DNA of 9,734 nt from JAQGHB01 sp036384495 (GCA_036384495.1 DASVMD010000031.1:1-9734), one strand, 5' to 3'. Counted from the first letter of the stretch, positions 1-6,142 are shown. The notes: generated from the letters alone by a model not told the origin. Numbers and translations are program-made.

Positions 1-756
1 ATCCGTGAAGGTCATGAACTATACGTGACGCTCAAAGAAAACGACCTGCTCAAAAATACCTGTCTGTTTTTCGCGCAGATGAACGAAAATCCGGTCCAGC
101 GAGCGCTGATCGGCGTGTCGGCCACGGCCGCCGCGGAATATTTCCGTGACGAGCAGCAAAAAGACATCCTGTTCTTCGCCGATAACATGTACCGCTATGT
201 ACAGGCCCGCAACGAGTTGGCCACCATCATGGACGAAGTGCCCAACGAAGGCGGTTACGAAGCCACCATTTTCTCGGATGTGAAGGGCTTGCAGGACCGC
301 CTCAGCTCCAACGAAAACGGCTCCATTACTTCGGTGCAAACCATTTACGTGCCTGCTGACGACTTGAGCGACCCGGCGGTGCAGTTTATTCAGCATGAGA
401 TGGATTCGATTATCGTGCTGTCGCGTAAAGTGGCCGAACAGGGCATACGTCCGGCCGTGGATCTCAATTTGACCACTTCGTCGCTCTTAACCCCGGAGGT
501 CGTGGGCGAGCGGCACTATTTGCTTAGCGTGCAGGTGCAGGCCCTCCTGCAAAAATACGAGTCCTTGCGCGGCATCATCGCCATTATTGGCGAAAACGAA
601 CTCAGCCCCGCCGACCGCTCCGACTACGCCAAAGCCAAGAAACTAATCGCCAACTTCACGCAAAATATGAACGTTATGACCAAACATAACGGCATTCCGG
701 GCGACTTCTTTACCCGCGAAGAAACCCTTAAAAGCATCGAAGAAATAGTCATATGA
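1..756 (+). CDS. atpD: F-type ATP synthase subunit beta, C-terminal part (5' end outside window)
   Basis: The reading frame is open from base 1 and encodes the last 251 residues of the catalytic beta subunit of the F1 sector, which makes or hydrolyses ATP on the cytoplasmic side of the membrane. Visible family landmarks, in residues of this fragment: REG near 2-4, AQMNENP 25-31, AEYFRDE 45-51, the Walker B region with FFADNMYRY 58-66 (Asp61 and Arg65 kept), GSITSVQTIYVPADDLSDP 107-125, VGERHY 168-173 and the DELSEED-equivalent NELSPAD 199-205. Oddities: the usual PSAVGYQPT stretch is PNEGGYEAT; the usual SPATTFAHLD is AVQFIQHEMD; the adenine-stacking Tyr of GIYPAVD is Arg150 (GIRPAVD, as in alpha subunits); and the protein stops about 30 residues before the usual beta C-terminus. 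ADDLSDP and the end-to-end similarity favour beta over alpha. The P-loop lies upstream of the window. The stop codon overlaps the atpC start by ATGA, so translation is probably coupled. Confidence 0.93.
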   Translation: MREGHELYVTLKENDLLKNTCLFFAQMNENPVQRALIGVSATAAAEYFRDEQQKDILFFADNMYRYVQARNELATIMDEVPNEGGYEATIFSDVKGLQDRLSSNENGSITSVQTIYVPADDLSDPAVQFIQHEMDSIIVLSRKVAEQGIRPAVDLNLTTSSLLTPEVVGERHYLLSVQVQALLQKYESLRGIIAIIGENELSPADRSDYAKAKKLIANFTQNMNVMTKHNGIPGDFFTREETLKSIEEIVI

Positions 757-1127
757 GCGAGCCAGTGAAACCAGCAAAACAAGGTGTTATTCACGACCAG
801 GCGGCACCGGAAACCAAGGCCGATAGGGAACATCGTAAGGCCGCCAAAGACCTCAGCCAAACCAAAACCGATCAAGACGGGCCACTGACCATGGCCGTTC
901 GCATTTATTCGCCGTTTCGGGTGTATTTTGACGGTCCAGCCTTTAGTTTGAGTGCCGAAAATGCCACCGGCCCGTTCGACATTTTGCCCGAGCACCACAA
1001 CTTTATTTCGCTGCTCAGCCCCTGTGATCTGGTGGTACGCACACAAACCAACGAGCAAAAAGTCACTATTTCCGGCGGCATCATGCATGTCAAAGCCGAC
1101 GAGGTTGTCGTGTTCTTAGACGTCTAG
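753..1127 (+). CDS. atpC: F-type ATP synthase subunit epsilon, beta-sandwich domain only
   Basis: This is a 124-residue central-stalk subunit that links the rotor to the c-ring. Residues about 46-124 match the epsilon N-terminal beta-sandwich: YSPFRVYFDGPAFSLSAEN, then GPFDILPEHHNFISLLSP (the usual G-x-hGILPxHAPhh element) and VTISGGIMHVKADEVVVFLD. The ORF stops just after the sandwich, so the two-helix C-terminal domain that inhibits ATP hydrolysis in many bacteria is absent. In its place is a hydrophilic N-terminal extension of about 45 residues rich in Lys, Asp, Glu and Gln, with no family resemblance that I recognise. The ATG at 753 overlaps the atpD stop (ATGA), the normal coupling in atp operons, and the extension keeps a clean frame, so I prefer it to the internal Met47 at 891, which has no good ribosome-binding site. 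No atp gene follows, so this is the operon's 3' end. Confidence 0.88.
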   Translation: MSEPVKPAKQGVIHDQAAPETKADREHRKAAKDLSQTKTDQDGPLTMAVRIYSPFRVYFDGPAFSLSAENATGPFDILPEHHNFISLLSPCDLVVRTQTNEQKVTISGGIMHVKADEVVVFLDV

Positions 1128-1144
1128 CCAACAGGGGTAATTTT

Positions 1145-1153
1145 TGCTAAAAT
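1145..1153 (+). promoter_or_regulatory. Extended -10 promoter of mnmA
   Basis: TGCTAAAAT fits the extended -10 consensus (TGnTATAAT) with one mismatch. It ends 9 bases before the mnmA ATG, so transcription would start within a few bases of the start codon, giving a leaderless or nearly leaderless mRNA. No good -35 box is seen at 16-18 bp, as is common for extended -10 promoters. It lies in the 35-bp gap after atpC. Confidence 0.6.
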
Positions 1154-1162
1154 AGATAGGTT

Positions 1163-2194
1163 ATGGCTAAAAAAGTATATGTCGGGATGTCCGGCGGCGT
1201 GGACTCGTCGGTGACTGCAGCGCTGCTCAAAGAGCAGGGCTATCAAGTCACGGGCGTATATATGAAAAACTGGTCGCAGGATTTGCCCGGCTTCATCTGT
1301 CCGTGGAAGGAAGACTACCAAGACGCCAAGCGTGTGGCAGTGCAGCTCGGTATTGACTTCAAAATGTACGATTTCGAGACTGAATATCGCCATAAAGTGG
1401 TGGATTACATGGTGGCCGAATATCAGGCAGGTGGCACGCCAAACCCCGACATTATGTGCAACCAGGAAGTGAAATTTAAGCTGTTCCTCGAGACTGCCTT
1501 GAGCGATGGCGCCGATATGATCGCCACCGGCCACTACGCCCGCATTAAAGACGGACAACTACTGACTGGCCTCGATAACAATAAAGACCAATCCTACTTT
1601 TTGTACCGCGTGACCGAAGAGGCACTGCGTAAAAGCCTGATGCCAATCGGTGAGCTCGAAAAGCCCGAAGTCCGCAAGATTGCCAAAAAACTGGGCCTGG
1701 CCACAGCCGAAAAGAAAGACAGTCAAGGCATCTGTTTTGTTGGCAAGGTCGGCATTAAAGAGTTCTTGCTGGCCGAGCTGGGTGAGCAACCGCACGGCCC
1801 AATCATCGACGAAAACGGTAAAACCATCGGCGAACACGACGGGGCGCTGTTCTACACCATTGGCCAGCGTCACGGCCTCAATGTCGGAGGCGGCTTACCG
1901 TACTATGTGTCGCGCAAAGATATGAAAACCAACACGGTCTACGTCACCACCGACCTGAACAGAGCGGAATTATGGGCCAAAGAAGTCGAGCTTCAGGACG
2001 TGCATTGGATTAACGAAACGCCCAAGAATAATAAGGAGTATCAGGTGCGCTTGCGCTACCGCGGCTTGCTAGTGACTTGCCGGCTGGACGGCGCCAAACT
2101 CATATTGAACGAAGAGCAGCGTGGTATTGCTGCCGGCCAATCCGCTGTTCTCTACGACGCCGACCGCGTTTTAGGTGGCGGGGTTATGTCTTAG
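1163..2194 (+). CDS. mnmA: tRNA-specific 2-thiouridylase MnmA
   Basis: This cytoplasmic enzyme uses ATP and a persulfide sulfur donor to make 2-thiouridine at wobble position 34 of tRNAs for Lys, Glu and Gln. The 343 residues are slightly short of the usual 355-370 but complete. An N-terminal PP-loop ATPase domain carries SGGVDSS at 10-16 (substrate adenylation) and MKNW at 34-37. TPNPDIMCN places the nucleophile at Cys99, GHYAR is at 123-127, DQSYFL at 142-147, and SQGICF places the partner Cys at 191. YTIGQRHGL at 231-239 begins the central region, and the C-terminal beta-barrel ends with QRGIAAGQSAVLYD at 319-332. Both catalytic cysteines are present, so the gene should be active. The start ATG gives the expected N-terminus (KVYVGMSGG) just before the PP-loop. 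An extended -10 box lies immediately upstream, so it is probably transcribed alone. Its stop codon overlaps the end of a minus-strand gene. Confidence 0.96.
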   Translation: MAKKVYVGMSGGVDSSVTAALLKEQGYQVTGVYMKNWSQDLPGFICPWKEDYQDAKRVAVQLGIDFKMYDFETEYRHKVVDYMVAEYQAGGTPNPDIMCNQEVKFKLFLETALSDGADMIATGHYARIKDGQLLTGLDNNKDQSYFLYRVTEEALRKSLMPIGELEKPEVRKIAKKLGLATAEKKDSQGICFVGKVGIKEFLLAELGEQPHGPIIDENGKTIGEHDGALFYTIGQRHGLNVGGGLPYYVSRKDMKTNTVYVTTDLNRAELWAKEVELQDVHWINETPKNNKEYQVRLRYRGLLVTCRLDGAKLILNEEQRGIAAGQSAVLYDADRVLGGGVMS

Positions 2195-2448
2195 GCTGCT
2201 TTGTCGGCGGCATTGCGATTCGGCGCGAGAGCTTGGTGGCGCTCAACATCGGGATCATCGGCGACGATTTGTTCCGCGCGTTCTCGGTATGCTCGCGTAA
2301 TTTCATTGTCGAAATTAGGGATTTGAGGCGGCGGCTCAACAACAGTTTGAAGCATGGAGAATTGCTTGAATCGTTCCGGATCAATCGCTTCAGACTCTCG
2401 CCTGCGATCCTCGGCTTGTCGTAGCATGCGAGCTTCGTGCTCATTCAT
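2191..2448 (-). CDS. Small charged hypothetical protein (85 aa)
   Basis: I do not recognise this protein. It is 85 residues, very rich in Arg, Glu, Asp and Gln, with no signal peptide or membrane segment. Residues 1-35 (MNEHEARMLRQAEDRRRESE and on) look like a charged amphipathic helix or coiled coil. A proline-rich link (VVEPPPQIPNFDNE) follows, then a second charged helix (ITRAYRERAEQIVADD). Two things support it being real: the composition is protein-like and unlike a random shadow, and TATAGT lies exactly 7 bases before the ATG, the same layout as the alaS promoter. It converges with mnmA and the two overlap by 4 bp at their stop codons, with no terminator between them, so antisense read-through is likely. 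A second minus frame starting at 2444 has a less protein-like composition. The first ATG (2448) is chosen from the promoter position. Confidence 0.6.
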   Translation of the reverse strand: MNEHEARMLRQAEDRRRESEAIDPERFKQFSMLQTVVEPPPQIPNFDNEITRAYRERAEQIVADDPDVERHQALAPNRNAADKAA

Positions 2449-2455
2449 AAAATTT

Positions 2456-2461
2456 ACTATA
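2456..2461 (-). promoter_or_regulatory. -10 box for the 85-aa minus-strand gene
   Basis: On the minus strand TATAGT is followed by 7 bases (AAATTTT) and then the ATG at 2448, so the predicted transcript would begin at the start codon. A weak -35-like TTATTA lies 18 bp upstream. No Shine-Dalgarno could fit in such a transcript. Confidence 0.45.
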
Positions 2462-2568
2462 CGCCCACATTGACAAATTTAATAATTATTTAATAAATCT
2501 TTACTATTAACAGATGAACTTACTGCTGAATGGATGTAAAGAACCTATTTTTTTAGTATCACTTTGAC

Positions 2569-2598
2569 TTGCCAATTTAGCAATTGTACGTATATACT
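2569..2598 (+). promoter_or_regulatory. Promoter candidate for the three-gene cassette
   Basis: TTGCCA (2569-2574), an 18-bp spacer and TATACT (2593-2598) form a plausible sigma-70-type promoter, with the overlapping TATATA at 2591 as an alternative -10. It would give a leader of about 55 nt before the ATG at 2659. The perfect TTGACA at 2470 is a competing upstream -35, but its -10 partner is less clear. Confidence 0.45.
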
Positions 2599-2645
2599 AT
2601 AACCATTATCACTTTGCCGTAGCACAGTATATAAACAAAGACATA

Positions 2646-2652
2646 AAGAGGA
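2646..2652 (+). promoter_or_regulatory. Strong Shine-Dalgarno for the first cassette gene
   Basis: AAGAGGA, with its GAGG core ending 7 bases before the ATG at 2659, is the clearest plus-strand ribosome-binding site in the window. It fixes the start and contrasts with the SD-less starts of mnmA, alaS and the FtsA-like gene. Confidence 0.75.
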
Positions 2653-2658
2653 AAAGAT

Positions 2659-3444
2659 ATGGCAAGATTGCCAAAGGTCGGCGGCGACGACGGTAATTGG
2701 GGACAGCTGCTCAATGACTTTTTATCGATTGAACATAATATCGATGGCACACTAAAAAATGTGGCGCGCCCTTCGGATCTAGCGGCCATATCTGCCGGTG
2801 GCATAGCAGACGGTGCCGTGACGAGCAGCAAGCTTGCTGACGGTGCAGTCACTAACATTAAAATTACCGATGGTACTATTGCCAGCGCCAAGCTGACCAG
2901 TGCAGTCCAAACCAGTCTAGGTAAGGCAGACTCGGCGGTACAAAGCGTGAATGGTCACACCGGTAGTACAGTTACGGTTACCGCCAGTGATGTTGGCGCT
3001 GTCTCCGCGTCGCAGGTAGGCGTGTCCGGCGGCGTGGCTGCGTTGTCGTCAAACGTGGCTAATCAGGGCAAAGCTATAGATGCATATTCTGGCTCCCCAT
3101 TTGCGGTGCCGACTACCACTGACCCCTTGACTACCTTGTCATCGGGAGGTGCTACGCCGTCGATTGATGTGTCGCAAGGTACCGTTCAAGATCTAACGCT
3201 TACCGCCAACGCCACGATTAGCTTTACTGGCGCCACTACCGGTCGAGCAGTTTCTTTTCTCCTTATTCTTCGTCAAGACTCGACTGGTAGTCGCACGGTA
3301 ACATGGCCGGCTTCGGTCAAGTGGTCAATTGGCACGGCTCCAACGCTTTCGAGCGGAGCAGGCAAAGTAGACATGTTGACCTTCGTAACGGTAGACGGCG
3401 GCACTACGTGGTATGGGGCTCTCTCTGGAGTTGATCTGCGATGA
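2659..3444 (+). CDS. Phage tail-fibre-like structural protein
   Basis: This 261-residue protein is built like a phage tail fibre. Residues 1-33 (LPKVGGDDGNWGQLLNDFLS, then EHNIDGTLK) match an N-terminal motif I know from tail-fibre-like proteins of phages and CPR genomes. Residues 51-80 are three 10-residue repeats of the DGAVTxxKL type. Residues 95-118 (VQSVNGHTGSTVTVTASDVG) match the short repeat of many tail-fibre shafts. Residues about 178-260 form a C-terminal beta domain (LTLTANATISF, then LILRQDSTGSRTVTWPASVK and DGGTTWYGA) resembling phage fibre tip domains. No signal peptide or membrane segment is present, so export is unexplained. The stop overlaps the next start (ATGA at 3441), which points to coupled translation. 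Tail-fibre-like architecture is fairly sure. Phage origin versus a domesticated surface adhesin is open, since no capsid, terminase or tail-tube gene is in view. Confidence 0.7.
   Translation: MARLPKVGGDDGNWGQLLNDFLSIEHNIDGTLKNVARPSDLAAISAGGIADGAVTSSKLADGAVTNIKITDGTIASAKLTSAVQTSLGKADSAVQSVNGHTGSTVTVTASDVGAVSASQVGVSGGVAALSSNVANQGKAIDAYSGSPFAVPTTTDPLTTLSSGGATPSIDVSQGTVQDLTLTANATISFTGATTGRAVSFLLILRQDSTGSRTVTWPASVKWSIGTAPTLSSGAGKVDMLTFVTVDGGTTWYGALSGVDLR
2809..2898 (+). repeat. Three tandem 30-bp in-frame repeats in the tail-fibre-like gene
   Basis: Three consecutive 30-bp units encode DGAVTSSKLA, DGAVTNIKIT and DGTIASAKLT. The protein repeat is clearer than the DNA repeat because third positions have diverged, so this is an established structural repeat and not a recent slippage event. 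Such units commonly form fibre shafts. Confidence 0.75.
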
Positions 3445-4892
3445 GAGTGGCCCGGCTTGGTTCGTTCACCGGCAAACACAACCTACTCACTCCCAACCAG
3501 TCGCAGGTGCAAACTGACGCCTCGGGTTGGCAAAACGACACGAACGCAACCGTTAGCCAATCAAGTGCTTGGGGTGGAAGATCGGGCAAGTCATTGGCCG
3601 TTACGGCTTCGGCTGCTGGTGACGTGACCGCCCGTACGACCGCTCGTCCGGCAAACCCGGGGGCGATGCTTATCCATGGCACAGTAGCCTCGCAAGTTGC
3701 CCGCAATGCACAACTGGGCGTTCGGTTTCTTGACGGTAATGGCCAGGAAATCAGCCGTAGTCTGCTCAATCAAGTAAGCGAATCGCAAGGCAAGGCACTA
3801 TTGCCAATTAGGCCGCCCGGCTATCCCAACTATGCCGGTTATACCACCATTAATTTGAGCAATAGTAATCGCACGCTCAATCTTGACAGCGCCACTGATT
3901 ACCTGCTCGTCTGCACCGAAAAACTAACAGGGCCAGTGCAAATTACCAGTGGACGAAATATTGTCTGTATTGGCTGCGAAATCGATATGCCGCTCACTTA
4001 TCGCGGCGTCGGTCAGTCGATCGCGGCCTACGATACCTCTAAACGAGCAATCTATCTGAACCAACAGCACGGAAATGTGTACTTTGAAGGATTATATATA
4101 CATTCCTCCGCGGCAAAATTGGGAGACGCCATACAGTGCAACGCCAACTATCTGCAATCACTGACGATCCAGAATTTTAGATTTACTGATCTTAGCAATT
4201 ATGACGGTGAAACATGGACTGATGTGGACGTCGCTTACGGTACTTCCGCTACGAAAGTAATGACCGGTTCACCATACGCCATGACGACCAGCGCTACGAC
4301 AGGCTACCATGACCTAACCAATAACGGCACCGCAACAATGTATGTTGGTACTGACAACACAGTAACCGTTGGCACCGGTACGGCGATTGGCGTAGGGGCT
4401 ACGGTTCGATTTGATTTAGCGGCCAACGTTGATTTGTGGGCAATTTCAACGGTTGCCGGCTCCGTAAATGTTAATTCCGGTGGCAACCACCCTGATGGCG
4501 TACAGATATACGATAGCCTGGGATCATCGATATCATCGGTTAATCTGTATAACGGCGTTATCGAAACAAACTACCAAGGACTTTTCTTCCAAAGTCATCC
4601 AATTGGCGCGCTCAACATCGATCGATTTATTGTTAACGGTAAGGCGCGAACAAAGGACGGCACATTCCAACATGGGCTACTACTTCAGTTTGATGCGGCT
4701 GCTCCCTCGACTCGAACCGTGACTAATGCATATCTGATGCCAGTGTCGGGCATGCAAAACAAAGATACTGCCTCTGGCCAGCTGCCGCAGACTAACTACC
4801 CTGGGTTCCAGGAGGCCGTGCAGGCTCCTTTTGATCCAGCGCCAATTTCCAGTCTTACTTTTGGTAATTATGTGACGCCGGGGTACGTATAA
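3441..4892 (+). CDS. Tailspike-like beta-helix protein with carbohydrate-binding-like N-terminus
   Basis: This 483-residue protein has no signal peptide. Residues about 13-110 (NLLTPNQSQVQTDASGW, then SLAVTASAAGDVTART) read like a CBM-type jelly-roll module. From about 135 to 260 short beta strands with regular turns appear (GPVQITSGRNIVCIGCEIDM, then GNVYFEGLYIHS and LQSLTIQNFRFTDL), typical of a right-handed parallel beta-helix. The pattern resumes at about 349-400 (NHPDGVQIYD, SSVNLYNGVIETNYQGLFFQ, LNIDRFIVNGKA). Between them, about 262-346, sits a different beta domain (NNGTATMYVGTDNTVTVGTG, then VRFDLAANVDLWAIS and GSVNVN). HPDGVQIY is where beta-helix lyases and hydrolases often hold acidic residues, but I cannot assign catalysis. 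It overlaps both neighbours at start/stop codons, with only a weak GGAG upstream, so it probably depends on coupling. Polysaccharide binding or cleavage at a cell surface is an inference. Confidence 0.62.
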   Translation: MRVARLGSFTGKHNLLTPNQSQVQTDASGWQNDTNATVSQSSAWGGRSGKSLAVTASAAGDVTARTTARPANPGAMLIHGTVASQVARNAQLGVRFLDGNGQEISRSLLNQVSESQGKALLPIRPPGYPNYAGYTTINLSNSNRTLNLDSATDYLLVCTEKLTGPVQITSGRNIVCIGCEIDMPLTYRGVGQSIAAYDTSKRAIYLNQQHGNVYFEGLYIHSSAAKLGDAIQCNANYLQSLTIQNFRFTDLSNYDGETWTDVDVAYGTSATKVMTGSPYAMTTSATTGYHDLTNNGTATMYVGTDNTVTVGTGTAIGVGATVRFDLAANVDLWAISTVAGSVNVNSGGNHPDGVQIYDSLGSSISSVNLYNGVIETNYQGLFFQSHPIGALNIDRFIVNGKARTKDGTFQHGLLLQFDAAAPSTRTVTNAYLMPVSGMQNKDTASGQLPQTNYPGFQEAVQAPFDPAPISSLTFGNYVTPGYV

Positions 4893-5950
4893 TGGCGATC
4901 GCGCTTCGTTCTAACAGTGCTGCGCAGGGTAACAATGTCACTACGCTATCATGCACTTTTCCTACCGGAACCACCACGGGAGACGTAATTGTCGCCATGG
5001 TCTCCATACAAGGCTCAATAACAGTGTCAACGGCACCGACTGGCTGGACAGCCTTAACTGGTTCGCCCTTTTCGTCGGGTTCGGTTAGCTCTGATGCCAA
5101 AATGTACGCCTATTATCGTGTTATGGCGCCTGGCGATTCAACGACAACTGCTACTTGGACCTATAGCGCCACTACCAAAAACTCAATTATCATGATGACC
5201 TATAGCGGTGTGAGCAACACGACACCGGTCGCTAATGTCGCCAGCCAGATCCTGAATCCCGCCGGCACGACCATAACCTTCCCCTCAGTTTCTATATTGG
5301 CCGGTCAAGTGCCGCTGTTGCTTGGTAGTATTACTGGCGCCTCGGTCAGCACCTATTCGGGTGTGCCTGCGGGATATACCTTAGAACGCACTCAGCTGAC
5401 GAATGCCGGCGCCCAATCAGTAGTCCTTGACGCCGGCGCAGCCGTAGCAAACGGTAGCACTGGCGTGCAGACCCTTACTTCAAGTGTATCGTCCAAAAAT
5501 GTGGGTGTCTCCATGGTGCTGGTCTCAGCCGCTAATACGCCGCCAACTGCCAGTGCCGGTTATCCGCAAACGGTCTATGCTGGCGCGCAGGTGACATTAG
5601 ATGCTAGCGGTAGTAGCGATCTCGACAGTGACGCGCTTACCTACGCCTGGACCCAGTTAAGTGGCACTGGTACGCCAACTCTATCTAGCGCAACGGCAGC
5701 TCAACCGACCTTCACGGCACCACCCGGCCCCGACAGTTTAGTGTTTCAGGTTGCCGTGACCGATACGCATAGCGCTACCAGCACAGCGACGGTAACAATC
5801 ACGGTCACCGCAGTGCCGTATGTTCCGAAGCAGCTATCAGGCTATGTGATGGCGCCGGCCGGCACCGTTCAGGCGCAGCTGATTGTCAAAGTCCAAGGTG
5901 CCAACCAGGGTGAGCAGCATTTATTCGGCGATCTCGAGATTCTGCAATAA
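4892..5950 (+). CDS. Beta-sandwich plus PKD-domain structural protein
   Basis: This 352-residue protein has no signal peptide or membrane anchor. Residues 1-213 form a Thr/Ser/Gly-rich beta domain (GDVIVAMVSIQG, APTGWTALTGSPF, DAKMYAYYRVMAPGDS) of a type seen in phage and secreted bacterial structural proteins. Residues about 216-306 are a PKD/Ig-like domain: NTPPTASAGYPQTVYAGAQV, then LDASGSSDLDSDALTYAWTQ, with DLDSD as a possible metal-binding turn, ending in TATVTITVTAV. A 45-residue tail (GYVMAPAGTVQAQLIVKVQG) completes it. The ATG shares one base with the preceding TAA (TAATG), so it is the third gene of the coupled unit, and a terminator follows. PKD domains usually mediate protein or sugar contact, which fits a surface or tail-tip role alongside the two genes before it. 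The exact function is unknown. Confidence 0.62.
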   Translation: MAIALRSNSAAQGNNVTTLSCTFPTGTTTGDVIVAMVSIQGSITVSTAPTGWTALTGSPFSSGSVSSDAKMYAYYRVMAPGDSTTTATWTYSATTKNSIIMMTYSGVSNTTPVANVASQILNPAGTTITFPSVSILAGQVPLLLGSITGASVSTYSGVPAGYTLERTQLTNAGAQSVVLDAGAAVANGSTGVQTLTSSVSSKNVGVSMVLVSAANTPPTASAGYPQTVYAGAQVTLDASGSSDLDSDALTYAWTQLSGTGTPTLSSATAAQPTFTAPPGPDSLVFQVAVTDTHSATSTATVTITVTAVPYVPKQLSGYVMAPAGTVQAQLIVKVQGANQGEQHLFGDLEILQ

Positions 5951-5977
5951 ATGAATCGCGGCCTGTAAACAGGCAAG

Positions 5978-6044
5978 AAAAAACCGATGTATAGTGTGTT
6001 AGCGAGCAAAGCTCAAGCAGGGCCAGTATACATCGGATTGTTTT
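5978..6044. terminator. Bidirectional Rho-independent-type terminator
   Basis: CCGATGTATA (5984-5993) pairs perfectly with TATACATCGG (6027-6036). The left arm is preceded by six A (5978-5983) and the right arm is followed by ATTGTTTT, so a U-tract follows the stem in both directions; the minus-strand one (TTTTTTCTT) is the stronger. The 33-nt loop contains its own small hairpin, GAGC-AAA-GCTC (6004-6014). It sits between converging genes, where a shared terminator is expected. Confidence 0.75.
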
Positions 6045-6096
6045 GTAGAGATTTTGAGCGTTGATGCTCCGTAGTTTGTTGCCGTTCAGGGCCTTG

Positions 6097-6125
6097 GCAC
6101 GTCGCCGGAATTGCTGGCGACGTGC
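6097..6125. other. Perfect 10-bp GC-rich hairpin without a U-tract
   Basis: GCACGTCGCC (6097-6106) and GGCGACGTGC (6116-6125) form a perfect stem around a 9-nt loop. It is the first structure met after the stop of the minus-strand membrane gene (17 bases beyond it). No T-run follows on either strand, so it is not a standard terminator. It may protect an mRNA 3' end or be a protein-binding palindrome. Confidence 0.6.
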
Positions 6126-6142
6126 GCGGGGAGGCAAGGAGG

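Larger units (their letters stand above)
2449..2658. other. AT-rich intergenic promoter/leader region
   Basis: This 210-bp region lies between the minus-strand small gene and the three-gene cassette and is clearly richer in A and T than its surroundings. On the plus strand it holds a perfect TTGACA at 2470-2475 followed by very AT-rich DNA (TAATAAAT at 2491-2498), a 17-codon ORF at 2514-2567 (MNLLLNGCKEPIFLVSL) that could be a leader peptide or chance, a T-run at 2547-2553, a second promoter candidate at 2569-2598 and a strong ribosome-binding site. TATCACTTTG occurs twice, near 2557 and 2607. No tRNA or long hairpin is seen. Confidence 0.5.
5951..6142. other. Convergent intergenic region, hairpin-rich, no convincing gene
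   Basis: This 192-bp gap lies between the end of the plus-strand cassette and the end of the minus-strand membrane protein. It holds a 5-bp hairpin GCCTG-TAAA-CAGGC (5961-5974), the bidirectional terminator, a perfect 10-bp hairpin at 6097-6125, and CAAGGA-GGTTAG-TCCTTG (6135-6152) reaching into the stop codon of the minus gene. No tRNA pattern is visible. The only long minus ORF (5886-6137) runs through the terminator and looks spurious. Confidence 0.6.

Noticed and set aside
1..251. Possibility that the first gene is the alpha subunit because of GIRPAV
   Set aside because: The YVPADDLSDP, AQMNENP and DELSEED-like segments and the adjacent epsilon gene identify beta.
2077..2424. 115-aa plus-strand ORF spanning the end of mnmA
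   Set aside because: It overlaps the conserved C-terminus of MnmA in another frame and is Arg-rich without pattern.
5886..6137. Minus-strand ORF of 83 aa after the membrane protein gene
   Set aside because: It runs through the bidirectional terminator and both hairpins, overlaps the end of the plus-strand PKD gene, and has no ribosome-binding site or protein-like domain pattern.
5951..6142. tRNA or known structural RNA in the hairpin-rich gap
   Set aside because: GTTCAGGGC near 6084 recalls a T-loop but breaks the GTTCRANNC pattern, and no cloverleaf or SRP/RNase P signature can be built around it.
2449..6142. Insertion-sequence or integrase-mediated mobile element around the cassette
   Set aside because: No transposase or integrase, no terminal inverted repeats and no tRNA-end direct repeats were seen at the edges.
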